A stretch of DNA of 64,000 bases from Saprospiraceae bacterium (GTDB taxonomy: Bacteria; Bacteroidota; Bacteroidia; Chitinophagales; Saprospiraceae), in assembly GCA_013001595.1 (NCBI GenBank), contig JABDMH010000073.1, forward strand, positions 175,968-239,967, given 5' to 3'. The stretch's first letter is position 1, and each line of letters begins with the position of its first letter. The notes below the pieces were generated by a model. That model saw nothing but the letters and a program-made list of their open reading frames with translations. It searched no databases and was not told the origin of the DNA. Shown one piece after another: positions 18,396 to 27,475 of the stretch. Position numbers and translations under genes: made by a program.

Positions 18396-19070
18396 ATGTT
18401 TTTTCCCATTGGCGATGATCAGATTAAAGGTGGTGCTTATCCCATATTTAGCTATTGTTTCATCATCATTAATGTCTTTGTATTTCTTTATCAGACCAGT
18501 CTGGATGGACAACAGCTGAGCATCTTTTACCATAACTTCAGCGCCATCCCAAAATACATTGCAGACGGTCACCACTTTGGAACTCTGCTGTCCTCCATGT
18601 TTCTGCACGGCAGTGTTATACATTTGATTGGAAATATGCTATTCCTATGGGTATTTGCTGACAATATTGAAGCCACGATAGGCAACCTGGCTTTTGTATT
18701 TTTTTACTTGGCTGGGGGTGTACTCGCCAGCCTAGCTCATGTCTATTTCAATCTGGATAGTGACATTCCTAGCTTAGGTGCAAGTGGAGCAATATCTGCG
18801 ATCCTTGGCGCCTATCTTGTCATGTTTCCAAAAAGCCAGGTCAAAGTATTGGTATTCCTAATCATCATACTCCGAAGAATAACCATGTCAGCCTTCGCCT
18901 TCCTCGGCATCTGGATTGCTATGCAAATCTTTAGTACGTACCAATCCCTGGGCAATAGTCAGAGTGGAGGCGGAACGGCATGGTTTGCCCATTTAGGAGG
19001 ATTGGCTTTTGGTCTGCTGATGGGATTCGTCTTTAAGAAGGAAGCAAATCGATTTACAATCAGGGTCTAA
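18396..19070 (+). CDS. Rhomboid family intramembrane serine protease
   Basis: The 224-residue protein has about six hydrophobic helices. It carries the rhomboid signature GASGAISAILGAY with the catalytic Ser (about residue 130) and a later helix with His in WFAHLGGLAFG. The HGSVIHLIGNMLFLWVF helix is also typical. It probably cleaves membrane proteins within the bilayer. Its 3' end overlaps the convergent O-antigen ligase-like gene by four bases. Confidence 0.94.
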   Translation: MFFPIGDDQIKGGAYPIFSYCFIIINVFVFLYQTSLDGQQLSIFYHNFSAIPKYIADGHHFGTLLSSMFLHGSVIHLIGNMLFLWVFADNIEATIGNLAFVFFYLAGGVLASLAHVYFNLDSDIPSLGASGAISAILGAYLVMFPKSQVKVLVFLIIILRRITMSAFAFLGIWIAMQIFSTYQSLGNSQSGGGTAWFAHLGGLAFGLLMGFVFKKEANRFTIRV

Positions 19071-20329
19071 GTATTTCGCTCATCAGATGCACACTTAAGG
19101 CCCGCAAAAGCAAAGAAAACAAAGAAGGCCACCCCCACCGATGTCTCAAAGGTGTTTTCCACCCACATTGAGAAAAACGTAATCGCAAAGAGTACAATAA
19201 GAAATGGGCTTCGGTAGTATGGTGTAATGCATATGGGGGTAAAAAAGGCTATGAGGAACAGCAAAAGTCCCAACCAACCGCTACCAGCAGCTACTGACAC
19301 AAACTGATTGTGGGGCAATAAGAAAGTATCTTTCTCATAGTTTTTTAAGTAGAACACACGCATTTGATTCTTCAAATCACCGGGCCCCACACCAAACCAT
19401 GGGGAGGTGCGCCAAATGGCTATTCCTGCCTTCACGGAAAGCACCCTCTCAGCATCAGAATATGCATTCCATGATGCTTCTTGGTATTTACTGATGTCTT
19501 CGAGTGTGTAATCGATTCGATTCTTGAAGCTGGTGAAACTGTAATAGGCTACGAGCGGAGTGACTAGCAAGATAATGCCAGCCCCCAGTGCCAGACTGCG
19601 TCTTTGCCCAAGTATCAGCGCACGAATAATGAGTATAGCTGAGGTCAGATAGACCACAGCAATGCCACTGCGCACCGCCAGTAGATGGATGAAGACAAAT
19701 AGATAGACGGCAAGCGATACCAAGATGGAACGGTCATTCTTGGTCAACCAATTAAAATGCCTTGACCAGAGCAATAGTGCAGAGAAAAAAGCCAGAGAGA
19801 GTAATAAGCTGTATCTAATGTGGCTACCCGGTGTAGTGACAGGACGACCCTCTGAGAGGTTGTCCAGTACCGTCTGGTAATCGATCAACATGGAAATAAG
19901 CACTGGAATCGAACTCAGTACCATTATCAATACTAGCAGATAAAGAATGCGATGGAACAAATGGCGAGACAATGAAGGGAAGAGATAAAATCCAAAGGGA
20001 AACAACAAGAATGGAATTTTTAGACGCACCCGGGACAACCAATAGCTAGTATCATCTGAATACAAACCACCGTAGAGCACAATGAGAAATAATAAAGTGA
20101 TCGCCCACCAGGCAGGCTGGTCCAAGAATGTCGCTAAAGTCTTCACCATATCTTTTCTCCAAGAACATCGGAATGGACTGAACTCAAATTGAAACAGTGC
20201 CAATATGGCAAATCCAAACATGGAAACAGAAAGTAGGAAAGTGGAATAAAGCAGTGAAGCAATAAAGAGGAAGGAGAGGACGAGAAAGGCGGACTCGTAA
20301 TCAAATTTTCTTGTGGTTGCTTGGTCCAT
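19067..20329 (-). CDS. O-antigen ligase-like polytopic membrane protein
   Basis: The 420-residue protein has about ten to twelve transmembrane helices. It contains the Wzy/WaaL-type region WRTSPWFGVGPGDLKNQM followed by LPHNQFVSVAAGSGWLGLL, which places it in the O-antigen ligase/polymerase fold. Such proteins join or polymerise surface polysaccharide at the outer face of the inner membrane. No glycosyltransferase cluster lies nearby, so ligase and polymerase cannot be separated. A TATCTTTG promoter-like box (20348-20355, minus) lies close to the start. Confidence 0.85.
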   Translation of the reverse strand: MDQATTRKFDYESAFLVLSFLFIASLLYSTFLLSVSMFGFAILALFQFEFSPFRCSWRKDMVKTLATFLDQPAWWAITLLFLIVLYGGLYSDDTSYWLSRVRLKIPFLLFPFGFYLFPSLSRHLFHRILYLLVLIMVLSSIPVLISMLIDYQTVLDNLSEGRPVTTPGSHIRYSLLLSLAFFSALLLWSRHFNWLTKNDRSILVSLAVYLFVFIHLLAVRSGIAVVYLTSAILIIRALILGQRRSLALGAGIILLVTPLVAYYSFTSFKNRIDYTLEDISKYQEASWNAYSDAERVLSVKAGIAIWRTSPWFGVGPGDLKNQMRVFYLKNYEKDTFLLPHNQFVSVAAGSGWLGLLLFLIAFFTPICITPYYRSPFLIVLFAITFFSMWVENTFETSVGVAFFVFFAFAGLKCASDERNT

Positions 20330-20347
20330 TTATCGTTCTCGCTTGCA

Positions 20348-20355
20348 CAAAGATA
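20348..20355 (-). promoter_or_regulatory. Candidate -7 box for O-antigen ligase-like gene
   Basis: TATCTTTG on the minus strand matches TAnnTTTG, about 19 bases upstream of the ATG at 20329. A transcript from it would have a very short leader. No clear -33 box. Confidence 0.4.
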
Positions 20356-20479
20356 GGATTAACTTGGGGTTGCCCTTCATTTCCAGCTGTAGCGAGAATC
20401 CTGCTATTGATGCCGATACGAGTATCGATCAGTCTGATTGCGTCGACTCCCAGAAGACAAGTATTTACCTTTAAATTGA

Positions 20480-20487
20480 TACCTTTG
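20480..20487 (+). promoter_or_regulatory. Candidate -7 box for pheS
   Basis: TACCTTTG matches TAnnTTTG and lies 26 bases before the pheS ATG. No -33 TTTG at the usual spacing. Position supports it better than sequence alone. Confidence 0.45.
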
Positions 20488-20513
20488 CCCATCGAAATTC
20501 CATTGAAAATCGT

Positions 20514-21548
20514 ATGAGTACTAGCCTTTTTGATCAGGTGCGTTCAGTCATCCAGGCCATAGAAGAGGCCGACCCAAAGAGCCCACAAGAATTGGAGCTT
20601 TTTCGGGTAAAGTATGTGGGCACCAAAAACACCATTAAGCCACTTTTTGCTGAAATGCGGAACGTGCCAAATGAAGAAAAAAAGGCATTTGGATTGCTGC
20701 TCAATGAAGCCAAGCAGAAAGCAGAGGCAAAATTCAACGCCTTGAGCAATTCGTTGACTCAACAGGAAGACGGCACTATTTCAGACATTGACCTGACTGC
20801 TCCAGGGTTTCCAATGCCCTTGGGCTCGAGACATCCTGTATCCATTGTTATGAATCAGATCGTGTCCATCTTTCAGCGGCTGGGATTTACAATTGTAGAA
20901 AATCGAGAGATCGAAGATGAATGGCACAATTTCACTGCATTAAACACACCGGCAGATCATCCAGCTCGCGATATGACGGACACTTACTATTTGAAGACTG
21001 ACATCACACATATGTTACGGTCTCAGACTTCGACTGTGCAGATTCATGAAATGGAGCAAAAACAACCCCCTATCAGAATCATATCTCCAGGTAGAGTATA
21101 TCGCAATGAGACAGTATCTGCTCGTGCCCATGCTCAGTTTCATCAAGTAGAGGGTTTGTACATTGATGAAGGTGTCTCTTTTGCCGATATGAAGCAGGTG
21201 ATTTTTCACTTTGCCAAAGAGCTTTACGGTCCAGATGTCAAGATCCGCCTACGGCCTTCTTACTTTCCATTTACTGAACCCAGCGCTGAGGTAGATGTAT
21301 ACTGGGGCCTCAACTCAGATGATGATTATCGTATGACAAAAGGTACCGGCTGGTTGGAAATTATGGGATGTGGTATGGTCGATCCCAATGTGCTAGAAAT
21401 GTGTGGCATTGACACTGATCGTAACAGCGGCTATGCATTTGGAATGGGTATAGAACGGCAGGCCATGCGCAAATACAAAATCAATGATATTCGACTATTG
21501 TTTGAAAACGATGTGCGATTCCTATCTCAATTCAAATCTGCCTACTAA
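20514..21548 (+). CDS. pheS: Phenylalanine-tRNA ligase alpha subunit
   Basis: PheS is the catalytic half of the alpha2beta2 synthetase for tRNA-Phe. The 344-residue protein has the N-terminal coiled coil (about 1-90) and class II motifs: motif 1 around HPVSIVMNQIVSIFQRLGF, motif 2 with RVYRNETVSARAHAQFHQVEG, and motif 3 GYAFGMGIERQAMRKY. The pheT partner is not in this window, so the subunits are encoded apart. hisS follows after 12 bases. Confidence 0.98.
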   Translation: MSTSLFDQVRSVIQAIEEADPKSPQELELFRVKYVGTKNTIKPLFAEMRNVPNEEKKAFGLLLNEAKQKAEAKFNALSNSLTQQEDGTISDIDLTAPGFPMPLGSRHPVSIVMNQIVSIFQRLGFTIVENREIEDEWHNFTALNTPADHPARDMTDTYYLKTDITHMLRSQTSTVQIHEMEQKQPPIRIISPGRVYRNETVSARAHAQFHQVEGLYIDEGVSFADMKQVIFHFAKELYGPDVKIRLRPSYFPFTEPSAEVDVYWGLNSDDDYRMTKGTGWLEIMGCGMVDPNVLEMCGIDTDRNSGYAFGMGIERQAMRKYKINDIRLLFENDVRFLSQFKSAY

Positions 21549-21560
21549 CCCCATTCATTG

Positions 21561-22916
21561 ATGAAGCCCAGTATTCCTAAGGGAACCAGAGATTTTACAC
21601 CCATTGAGGTGGCAAGGCGGCAATACATCTTTTCCACGATCAAGGATATCTTCGAACGTTTCGGCTTTCAGCCAATCGAGACTCCGGTCATGGAAAACCT
21701 GTCAACCCTGACCGGAAAATATGGTGAAGAAGGAGATAAACTTCTGTTCAAAGTATTGAACAATGGAGATTTTCTAGCCAAGGCAGATCCGGCGGCACTT
21801 GCTGCTAAAGATAGTAATGGGCTGGTTCGCTCTATTGCTCGCCGTGGCTTGAGATATGATCTGACGGTCCCCTTTGCTCGTTTTGTGGTCATGCATCGCA
21901 ATGAACTCAACTTCCCGTTTAAGCGCTATCAAATTCAACCGGTATGGCGAGCTGATAGGCCACAAAAAGGGCGGTATCAAGAATTCTACCAATGTGATGT
22001 TGATGCAATTGGATCCAGGTCTCTAATCTATGAGGCCGAATATGTTCAAATCATAGATCAGGTCTTCACTAAGCTAGATTTATCAGTAAAGATCTTAATC
22101 AACAATCGCAAAATACTGACTGGCATCGCTGAAAAGGCAGCGGTGTTAGAAAAGATGACTGACATGACCGTTGCAATCGATAAATTGCAAAAGATCGGTT
22201 GGGATGAAGTCAATGCGATTTTGGAGCGACAAGGCTTTTCTCCAGAGTCCATCGATGCAATCAACGCTTTATTCCAAGTCACATCTCTCGATGAACTGGA
22301 GAACGCCCTGGCTGGCAGTGAAGTCGGTGAGCAGGGTATTCAGGAAGTCAGACAAGTGTTTTCCTACCTAGATGGCTATCATTTGAAGCAGGAACTCAAG
22401 TTTGACACCACACTTGCTCGAGGACTGGACTATTACACGGGTTGCATTTTTGAGGTCCAGTCATTAGAAACAAAGATGGGCAGTATCCTAGGTGGTGGTC
22501 GATATGATGACCTGACAGGGGTTTTTGGTATGCCTGATACGTCCGGCGTTGGTATCTCATTTGGTGTCGAACGCATTTATGACATCCTTATGGAATTAGA
22601 TCGTTTCCCAGACAGTAATGTAGCAAATGTGGATGTGCTCCTAATTGCTTTCGATGCATCATCTCATTTGGCTGCATTCAAGATGCTCTCAGCTTTGCGC
22701 TCGCAACACATTAAGGCAGATCTTTATCCGGAGCCTACAAAGATGAAAAAACAAATGCGCTACGCAGATAACATTAGCGTGCCTTTTGTCATCCTAATTG
22801 GATCTGAAGAGTTGGAATCAGAAGCATATACACTCAAGGACATGAGGAGTGGTCAGCAATGGAGTCTCAGTCTAACCAGCATTATTGATAAACTGCAGTC
22901 TGCCGGTGAGCAATAA
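21561..22916 (+). CDS. hisS: Histidine-tRNA ligase
   Basis: The enzyme charges tRNA-His. The 451-residue protein begins MKPSIPKGTRDF, the conserved HisRS opening, so I prefer ATG 21561 over the in-frame TTG one codon earlier. It has motif 2 with PVWRADRPQKGRYQEFYQCD, the histidine-specific ARGLDYYTGCIFEV loop, motif 3 GVGISFGVERIYDIL, and a C-terminal anticodon-binding domain. It follows pheS by 12 bases, probably on the same transcript. Confidence 0.98.
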   Translation: MKPSIPKGTRDFTPIEVARRQYIFSTIKDIFERFGFQPIETPVMENLSTLTGKYGEEGDKLLFKVLNNGDFLAKADPAALAAKDSNGLVRSIARRGLRYDLTVPFARFVVMHRNELNFPFKRYQIQPVWRADRPQKGRYQEFYQCDVDAIGSRSLIYEAEYVQIIDQVFTKLDLSVKILINNRKILTGIAEKAAVLEKMTDMTVAIDKLQKIGWDEVNAILERQGFSPESIDAINALFQVTSLDELENALAGSEVGEQGIQEVRQVFSYLDGYHLKQELKFDTTLARGLDYYTGCIFEVQSLETKMGSILGGGRYDDLTGVFGMPDTSGVGISFGVERIYDILMELDRFPDSNVANVDVLLIAFDASSHLAAFKMLSALRSQHIKADLYPEPTKMKKQMRYADNISVPFVILIGSEELESEAYTLKDMRSGQQWSLSLTSIIDKLQSAGEQ

Positions 22917-23185
22917 AAGATTGTAATCCCTGGATACTGAGAAGATTGTCAATCCCGAGGCATGGTCCATTTGCCAAAATCTTTATCTCAGAAACATTTC
23001 TCCATACATCCATCTTCAAAAGGGGCTATACCATACGCTCCAATTCAGATATTAAAATATGTTAATGTTGGCCCTGGGGATATATTTATTAGGTAAGTTT
23101 GCGCGTTGTTAAAGCCCGGGTTAAGATACTGGCATGGTTTATGCATTAAAATAAAAATTAATGTATAACCAAATTTATCGTCAGC

Positions 23186-24472
23186 ATGTTATCCCGAACA
23201 GCTAGATTTGAAGTCCGTTATCCCATGATTAAAGTACCAGTACTGTCATTGACAGTATACATATTGTTTTTGTCTTTACTAAGCTCACCTATTAGTGCCC
23301 TTGCTAATCTGGATGTAGCTAGTTTTGAAGCTTTTGATGGTTTCCTTGCACCTACTGATCAGGATAAGGTCAGCTACTACATCGAGCAGTTTTTAGCTCA
23401 TCCGGAAACTACAAAGGAGTTGTTGGAACGCAGTGCCATTTACTTCCCAACGATTGAGAAAGAACTGTATAAGCAAGGTCTTCCCGAGGAGCTGAAAGTG
23501 CTTCCACTGATTGAGTCTAGGTGCAATCCACAAGCGATTTCCTATGTTGGAGCAGCCGGACTTTGGCAGTTTATGGTGCCCACTGCTCGACAGATGGGCC
23601 TTACGATCAACAGCCAAATCGATGAACGATGTGATCCTCAGAAGGCCACTGAAGCTGCGCTTGCCTATTTGCAGTATCTACATCAGAAATACGAAGATTG
23701 GAGTTTGGTATTTGCAGCCTATAATGCTGGCCCAACTCGAGTAAACCGAGCGATTAAACAAGCAGGAGGAGATCGTTGTTTTGAAGCCATCAAAGCATTC
23801 CTACCTAAGCAAACTCGGGAATATATACCTAAATACCTGGCTGCTCAATATGTCATCGAGCACCACCGCCAATATGGAATTCAGCCAGATGCCCTGGATC
23901 TTGACATGCAAATGACAAGCACTATCCGACTATTGGACAAGATGAGCCTTTCCACCATTAGTAAAATCACTGGCATTGAGAAAGAAAAAGTTGCCCTTCT
24001 AAACCCTAGCTTAAGGAAGTCATATGTACCCAAGGTATCTGATGGATTTGACCTAGTATTGCCTGCAAGAGTCGCACAATCTTTACACCTCCATATCTTG
24101 GGGCAGCCTCAACGTACCATCGGTCTGCGATACCATACAATTGAATTGCTGATTGAGCAAGAGATTTCTCTGAGTGCAATAGGTGAAGAGTTGGAGATAG
24201 ATCCCTACCTATTGAAATCATGGAATCAGCTGACCGGTAAGCTTATACCAACTGGGACGATCCTGACCATCCATGAGATATATAGCCCGATAAATAATTG
24301 GATCCGCACTTATACACCTTTACGCAGCACTGTGATCACTCTAGATCCCATACCAAGTCAAAGACATCAAATGAAAAAGGAGGGCGTTCGGTCCATTCCA
24401 CAAACCAACGCACTTGCGTGGCAGGAAACTTTCAACTGGGATCTGCATAAAATGTCTTTGGTAGATCTCTGA
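23186..24472 (+). CDS. MltD-like lytic transglycosylase
   Basis: The 428-residue secreted protein has a signal peptide (hydrophobic residues about 17-40, ending SALA). An SLT domain follows (about 95-235), with the catalytic Glu in LPLIESRCNPQAISYVGAAG, the GLWQFM segment and the AAYNAGPTRVNRAI motif. The C-terminal third has two degenerate LysM-like segments (about 250-295 and 310-355). It probably cleaves peptidoglycan glycan strands in the periplasm. The start may be the ATG at 23225 (MIKVPVLSLTVYIL), which gives a more usual signal peptide. The 270-308 bases upstream hold nothing that I can name. Confidence 0.92.
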   Translation: MLSRTARFEVRYPMIKVPVLSLTVYILFLSLLSSPISALANLDVASFEAFDGFLAPTDQDKVSYYIEQFLAHPETTKELLERSAIYFPTIEKELYKQGLPEELKVLPLIESRCNPQAISYVGAAGLWQFMVPTARQMGLTINSQIDERCDPQKATEAALAYLQYLHQKYEDWSLVFAAYNAGPTRVNRAIKQAGGDRCFEAIKAFLPKQTREYIPKYLAAQYVIEHHRQYGIQPDALDLDMQMTSTIRLLDKMSLSTISKITGIEKEKVALLNPSLRKSYVPKVSDGFDLVLPARVAQSLHLHILGQPQRTIGLRYHTIELLIEQEISLSAIGEELEIDPYLLKSWNQLTGKLIPTGTILTIHEIYSPINNWIRTYTPLRSTVITLDPIPSQRHQMKKEGVRSIPQTNALAWQETFNWDLHKMSLVDL

Positions 24473-24893
24473 TGACCCTAAATCGCAGTGTTTAATTTTG
24501 ATCGTTTATAAATAAGTACCTATCTATTGGAAATCTCATGATGAAATGCGGTAGGGAATGAAAAAAAATGCATTTTTACACGGTAAGGTGTTAGAAAGAA
24601 TAGGCCCGGGAAATTCCCAGGCCTATCAACCAAACCCTAACCCCATGAACATGAGTCTTTAAGCACCTCAACGTGCTGCTAACTTTCTATCTATTTACGT
24701 CTTCTTCTATTTTTCCTCCTCCGCATTCTTCTCGTCTATATAGAAGAACGTACTAATGTGAAAAAGTGTTCCCAAAAGTTTTCGACAAATATCTCACACT
24801 AGATGGTACATGTAAAAACCATTTCTCAAAAATTAAGTTCAACTGCCCCAGAAATTTTGAGAGGTATCTCTGTTAAAAGATTCTTAAACTCAA
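24473..24893. other. Gene-free stretch with structured leader-like DNA
   Basis: This region lies between the transglycosylase and the Hsp20 gene. It holds an imperfect 10-bp hairpin (24601-24625), a small hairpin AGCAC/GTGCT (24662-24677) and a pyrimidine-rich run (about 24690-24735). The complement of that run reads as an 11-codon frame of almost only Arg and Lys (ATG at 24726 to TAG). The plus strand has ATGAACATGAG near 24645 that stops after five codons. Purpose unknown; it could be a structured 3' region of the hsp20 transcript. Confidence 0.4.
24601..24625. repeat. Imperfect hairpin (9 of 10 pairs)
   Basis: TAGGCCCGGG and CCCAGGCCTA pair at 9 of 10 positions around a 5-base loop. On the minus strand it is followed by a weakly T-rich run (ATTCTTTCT), so it may terminate the minus-strand transcript from hsp20. 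On the plus strand no T-tract follows. Confidence 0.5.
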
Positions 24894-25337
24894 TTAGCCT
24901 ACGGAAATTGTCTTTGGTTCGGGTTTGATCGCAGCAGCTACTTTTGGTAGCTCGATAGATAAAATACCCTGATCATAATTTGCCTGGATCTTCTTTTGGT
25001 CTATGTCCTTATTTAGGATAAAAGATTTCTCAAAAGGCCCATATACAAATCCTCTGCGACGGTAAGTAGGCTTTTCTTGGTCGGCTTTTTCTGATTCCTG
25101 CACTAAGGATATAAGCAATCGGTCATCTTCAACATCAATTTTAAAATCCGCCTTACTGAAACCTGGTACCGCCAACTGAATTTGGAATTTGTCGTCTTGT
25201 TCCAAAATATTTACAGCTGGTTTGGTAGCTACAGGTCGATTAGGCTTTGATGTCTGTGGAGCCAAAAATTCATTTAACCAGAAATCTATTGGATCTGTTG
25301 TTCTTCGTCTTAATGGACTTACTGATGATAACTTCAT
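24894..25337 (-). CDS. Hsp20/alpha-crystallin family small heat-shock protein
   Basis: The 147-residue protein has an alpha-crystallin domain (about residues 40-135) with the typical FQIQLAVPGFSKADFKIDVE start and a C-terminal GILSIELPK segment. It is a cytoplasmic ATP-independent holdase that keeps unfolding proteins soluble. The N-terminal arm is short and basic. A good sigma-54-type element lies about 95 bases upstream (25432-25448), which suggests stress control separate from the housekeeping sigma factor. Confidence 0.95.
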   Translation of the reverse strand: MKLSSVSPLRRRTTDPIDFWLNEFLAPQTSKPNRPVATKPAVNILEQDDKFQIQLAVPGFSKADFKIDVEDDRLLISLVQESEKADQEKPTYRRRGFVYGPFEKSFILNKDIDQKKIQANYDQGILSIELPKVAAAIKPEPKTISVG

Positions 25338-25431
25338 AATTGTATTTATTTATATGATGAATTAACTTGTCACAGATGCATCATCAATTCATGTACCATT
25401 GCATGATTAGGGTCGAAATGGCAGAAACAAG

Positions 25432-25448
25432 GGCAAACATCGTGTCAA
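25432..25448 (-). promoter_or_regulatory. Candidate sigma-54 (-24/-12) promoter for hsp20
   Basis: The minus strand reads TTGACACGATGTTTGCC, matching TGGCAC-N5-TTGC at 9 of 10 fixed bases with correct spacing. It overlaps a palindrome, CGTGTCA-ATA-TGACACG (25441-25457), that could also be an operator. Transcription would start about 85 bases before the hsp20 ATG. Neither an rpoN gene nor an enhancer-binding protein is in this window. Confidence 0.55.
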
Positions 25449-25501
25449 TATGACACGCTTCAATTGACTAGTACTGCCAATATGGCTGATTTGGCAAATT
25501 A

Positions 25502-27475
25502 TTATTTCTGCGGTGTGACCTGAATGACACCTCGCATGAAGGTAGCATGGCCAGGGAAAGTGCAGACAAAGGGATAAGCCCCAGAGATGGTTGGTGCTTG
25601 GAAATAGATGATGTCTGAAGCTCCCGGAACCAGCAAATTGGTGTGAAACAATACGAGGTCAGAGTTAGGAATGTAACCCTTCTCTTGTCCCAGTAAACCC
25701 AAATTTATGGCTTCCGCTGCTACTTGATCTGCACTTCCCGGATGAACAATCAATAAGTTGTGCATCATGTCGTCCGGATTGTTGAAAACCCATTTAATTT
25801 TGCTACCCGCTCTCACTCTGACTTCTTCCGTATCGTACAACATGCCTGGCTTTGTACCAATAGTCACTGTTTGATCCACAACATTGTTCCAACTGTCAGG
25901 AATGGATGTTATTCGCTTAGAAGACCTAATGTCGATCTCCACAATTGGCTCACCTTTCTGATGTTGTTGGTGAGTATTCTGCTCACTTCCAGGTATTTCA
26001 TTAATAGTATAGTATCCAACAGTATGCAGTAATGCCTTCCCCCTACTGCTTTTGATGTTTTTCAACCTCACCTCATTTATATAACCCTTACGCAAGCCTT
26101 CCACATAGAGATGGGCACTCTTTCCATCCTGGGCCAATTCGACCTTGTATACGGTCCTTTGCTCTGTATTAATTGCAGGACTTCCGTATAAGTGATGGTA
26201 TTTGTACGTAAAATCGGTGATAGAATATGATGTAGGATCGGAAGCACTAATGCGATCCACCTCCTCTGTGAAATGGATCTCAAATCCATCGCTTGCGATG
26301 TTTATTCGTTGCATCTCAAAAGTTACCATACCGGTCCATTTAAGACGTTCGATGCCAAATGGATCTTTGCCAGTGGAGGCCCAACCTCTGTTGGTCATCC
26401 CCACAAACAAGGTTTGGTCCTCTCCCCACTCAAGTCGGAGAATGCCAGATGAAAACCCATCTCGAAAGGGAAAACAAACGCCTTGGTAGACGCCATTGAT
26501 CTTTTCTTGAAATACCCGCATGAGTTTACTGTGCCCTTGGTCTCCTACTAAAAGCTGACCAGTAAATGGGCCGAAACCTTCGGGAATAACGACCAAATCC
26601 GATGTAGAAATCCCCATAAGGGTATGTGGAAACCAGACAGAGGGCGCTTTAACCGCTTCTACTTTTTGTCCATATTCATATAGAGACCAACCCTTGGCAT
26701 CATCAATATCTGCTGGGGTCAGATCTATCGGTGATTCGCTCCTATCTGTCCATTTCAGACTTTCAGGATGCCCAGCAAAATCGCCCAATTCGAGGTGGGT
26801 CATCCTCCCTGATCCCACCCAATCTCCCTGGTTCTCAGTATAAAAAATGTCACCCCCAGCATTAAATCCAAATCCAGCCGGAGATCGCATACCTGCTGCG
26901 AATGGGTGCATTTCGCCATTTGGCGATACTTTGATCATCCATCCCCTCCACTCCGATAAACTTGCACCTCCTCCTATCCAACCCAAATTTAAGGTCAAGA
27001 GCATATCCCCGTTAGGTAGAAATTCCGGTCCATAAGAATACTCATGGTAATTTCCAGCCAAGCCCCAACTTCGTACGCATTCATAGCGATCAATCTTTAA
27101 GTCATCGTCTAGATCTACTAGCTTCGTCAGCTCTGCCCGCTGGGTAGTATAATAAGCACCCCCTCGATAGGCGATGCCTAGCGGTTCATGTAGACCATGA
27201 GCAATTCTAGTAAAGACTGGTGCTGAACTACTCGGGTTTTTAATGTGCCATACCTCTCCTCTCCGGGTACAAACGACGAGATCTTTCTCAGCATTGAACG
27301 TCAAACCACCCACCTCCAACTGAACATCCTCTGGAATCGGCATGGCAGAAATGGAATAATATGCCGATTGTGCTAATCCTATAGCTTCTTGCCCAAAAGC
27401 GGTCTGCACGTATAGTATCATAAAGAGTATGGACCAGCAACAACATAATTTCGTACGTACCATTTTCACTACCAT
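25502..27475 (-). CDS. Beta-propeller dehydrogenase-like protein fused to azurin-type copper domain
   Basis: The 657-residue secreted protein has a signal peptide (residues about 1-29). A six-bladed propeller resembling glucose/sorbosone dehydrogenases follows (about 40-385), then an Ig-like linker (about 390-510). The C-terminal cupredoxin domain (about 540-657) has type-1 copper ligands His572, Cys638, His643 and Met647 (CTFPGHATFM). It may oxidise a sugar and pass electrons to the copper centre (inference; the propeller may instead be only binding). The start may be the fifth codon (ATG 27463). It overlaps the upstream DUF1080 gene by seven bases, so they form one transcript. Confidence 0.85.
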   Translation of the reverse strand: MVVKMVRTKLCCCWSILFMILYVQTAFGQEAIGLAQSAYYSISAMPIPEDVQLEVGGLTFNAEKDLVVCTRRGEVWHIKNPSSSAPVFTRIAHGLHEPLGIAYRGGAYYTTQRAELTKLVDLDDDLKIDRYECVRSWGLAGNYHEYSYGPEFLPNGDMLLTLNLGWIGGGASLSEWRGWMIKVSPNGEMHPFAAGMRSPAGFGFNAGGDIFYTENQGDWVGSGRMTHLELGDFAGHPESLKWTDRSESPIDLTPADIDDAKGWSLYEYGQKVEAVKAPSVWFPHTLMGISTSDLVVIPEGFGPFTGQLLVGDQGHSKLMRVFQEKINGVYQGVCFPFRDGFSSGILRLEWGEDQTLFVGMTNRGWASTGKDPFGIERLKWTGMVTFEMQRINIASDGFEIHFTEEVDRISASDPTSYSITDFTYKYHHLYGSPAINTEQRTVYKVELAQDGKSAHLYVEGLRKGYINEVRLKNIKSSRGKALLHTVGYYTINEIPGSEQNTHQQHQKGEPIVEIDIRSSKRITSIPDSWNNVVDQTVTIGTKPGMLYDTEEVRVRAGSKIKWVFNNPDDMMHNLLIVHPGSADQVAAEAINLGLLGQEKGYIPNSDLVLFHTNLLVPGASDIIYFQAPTISGAYPFVCTFPGHATFMRGVIQVTPQK

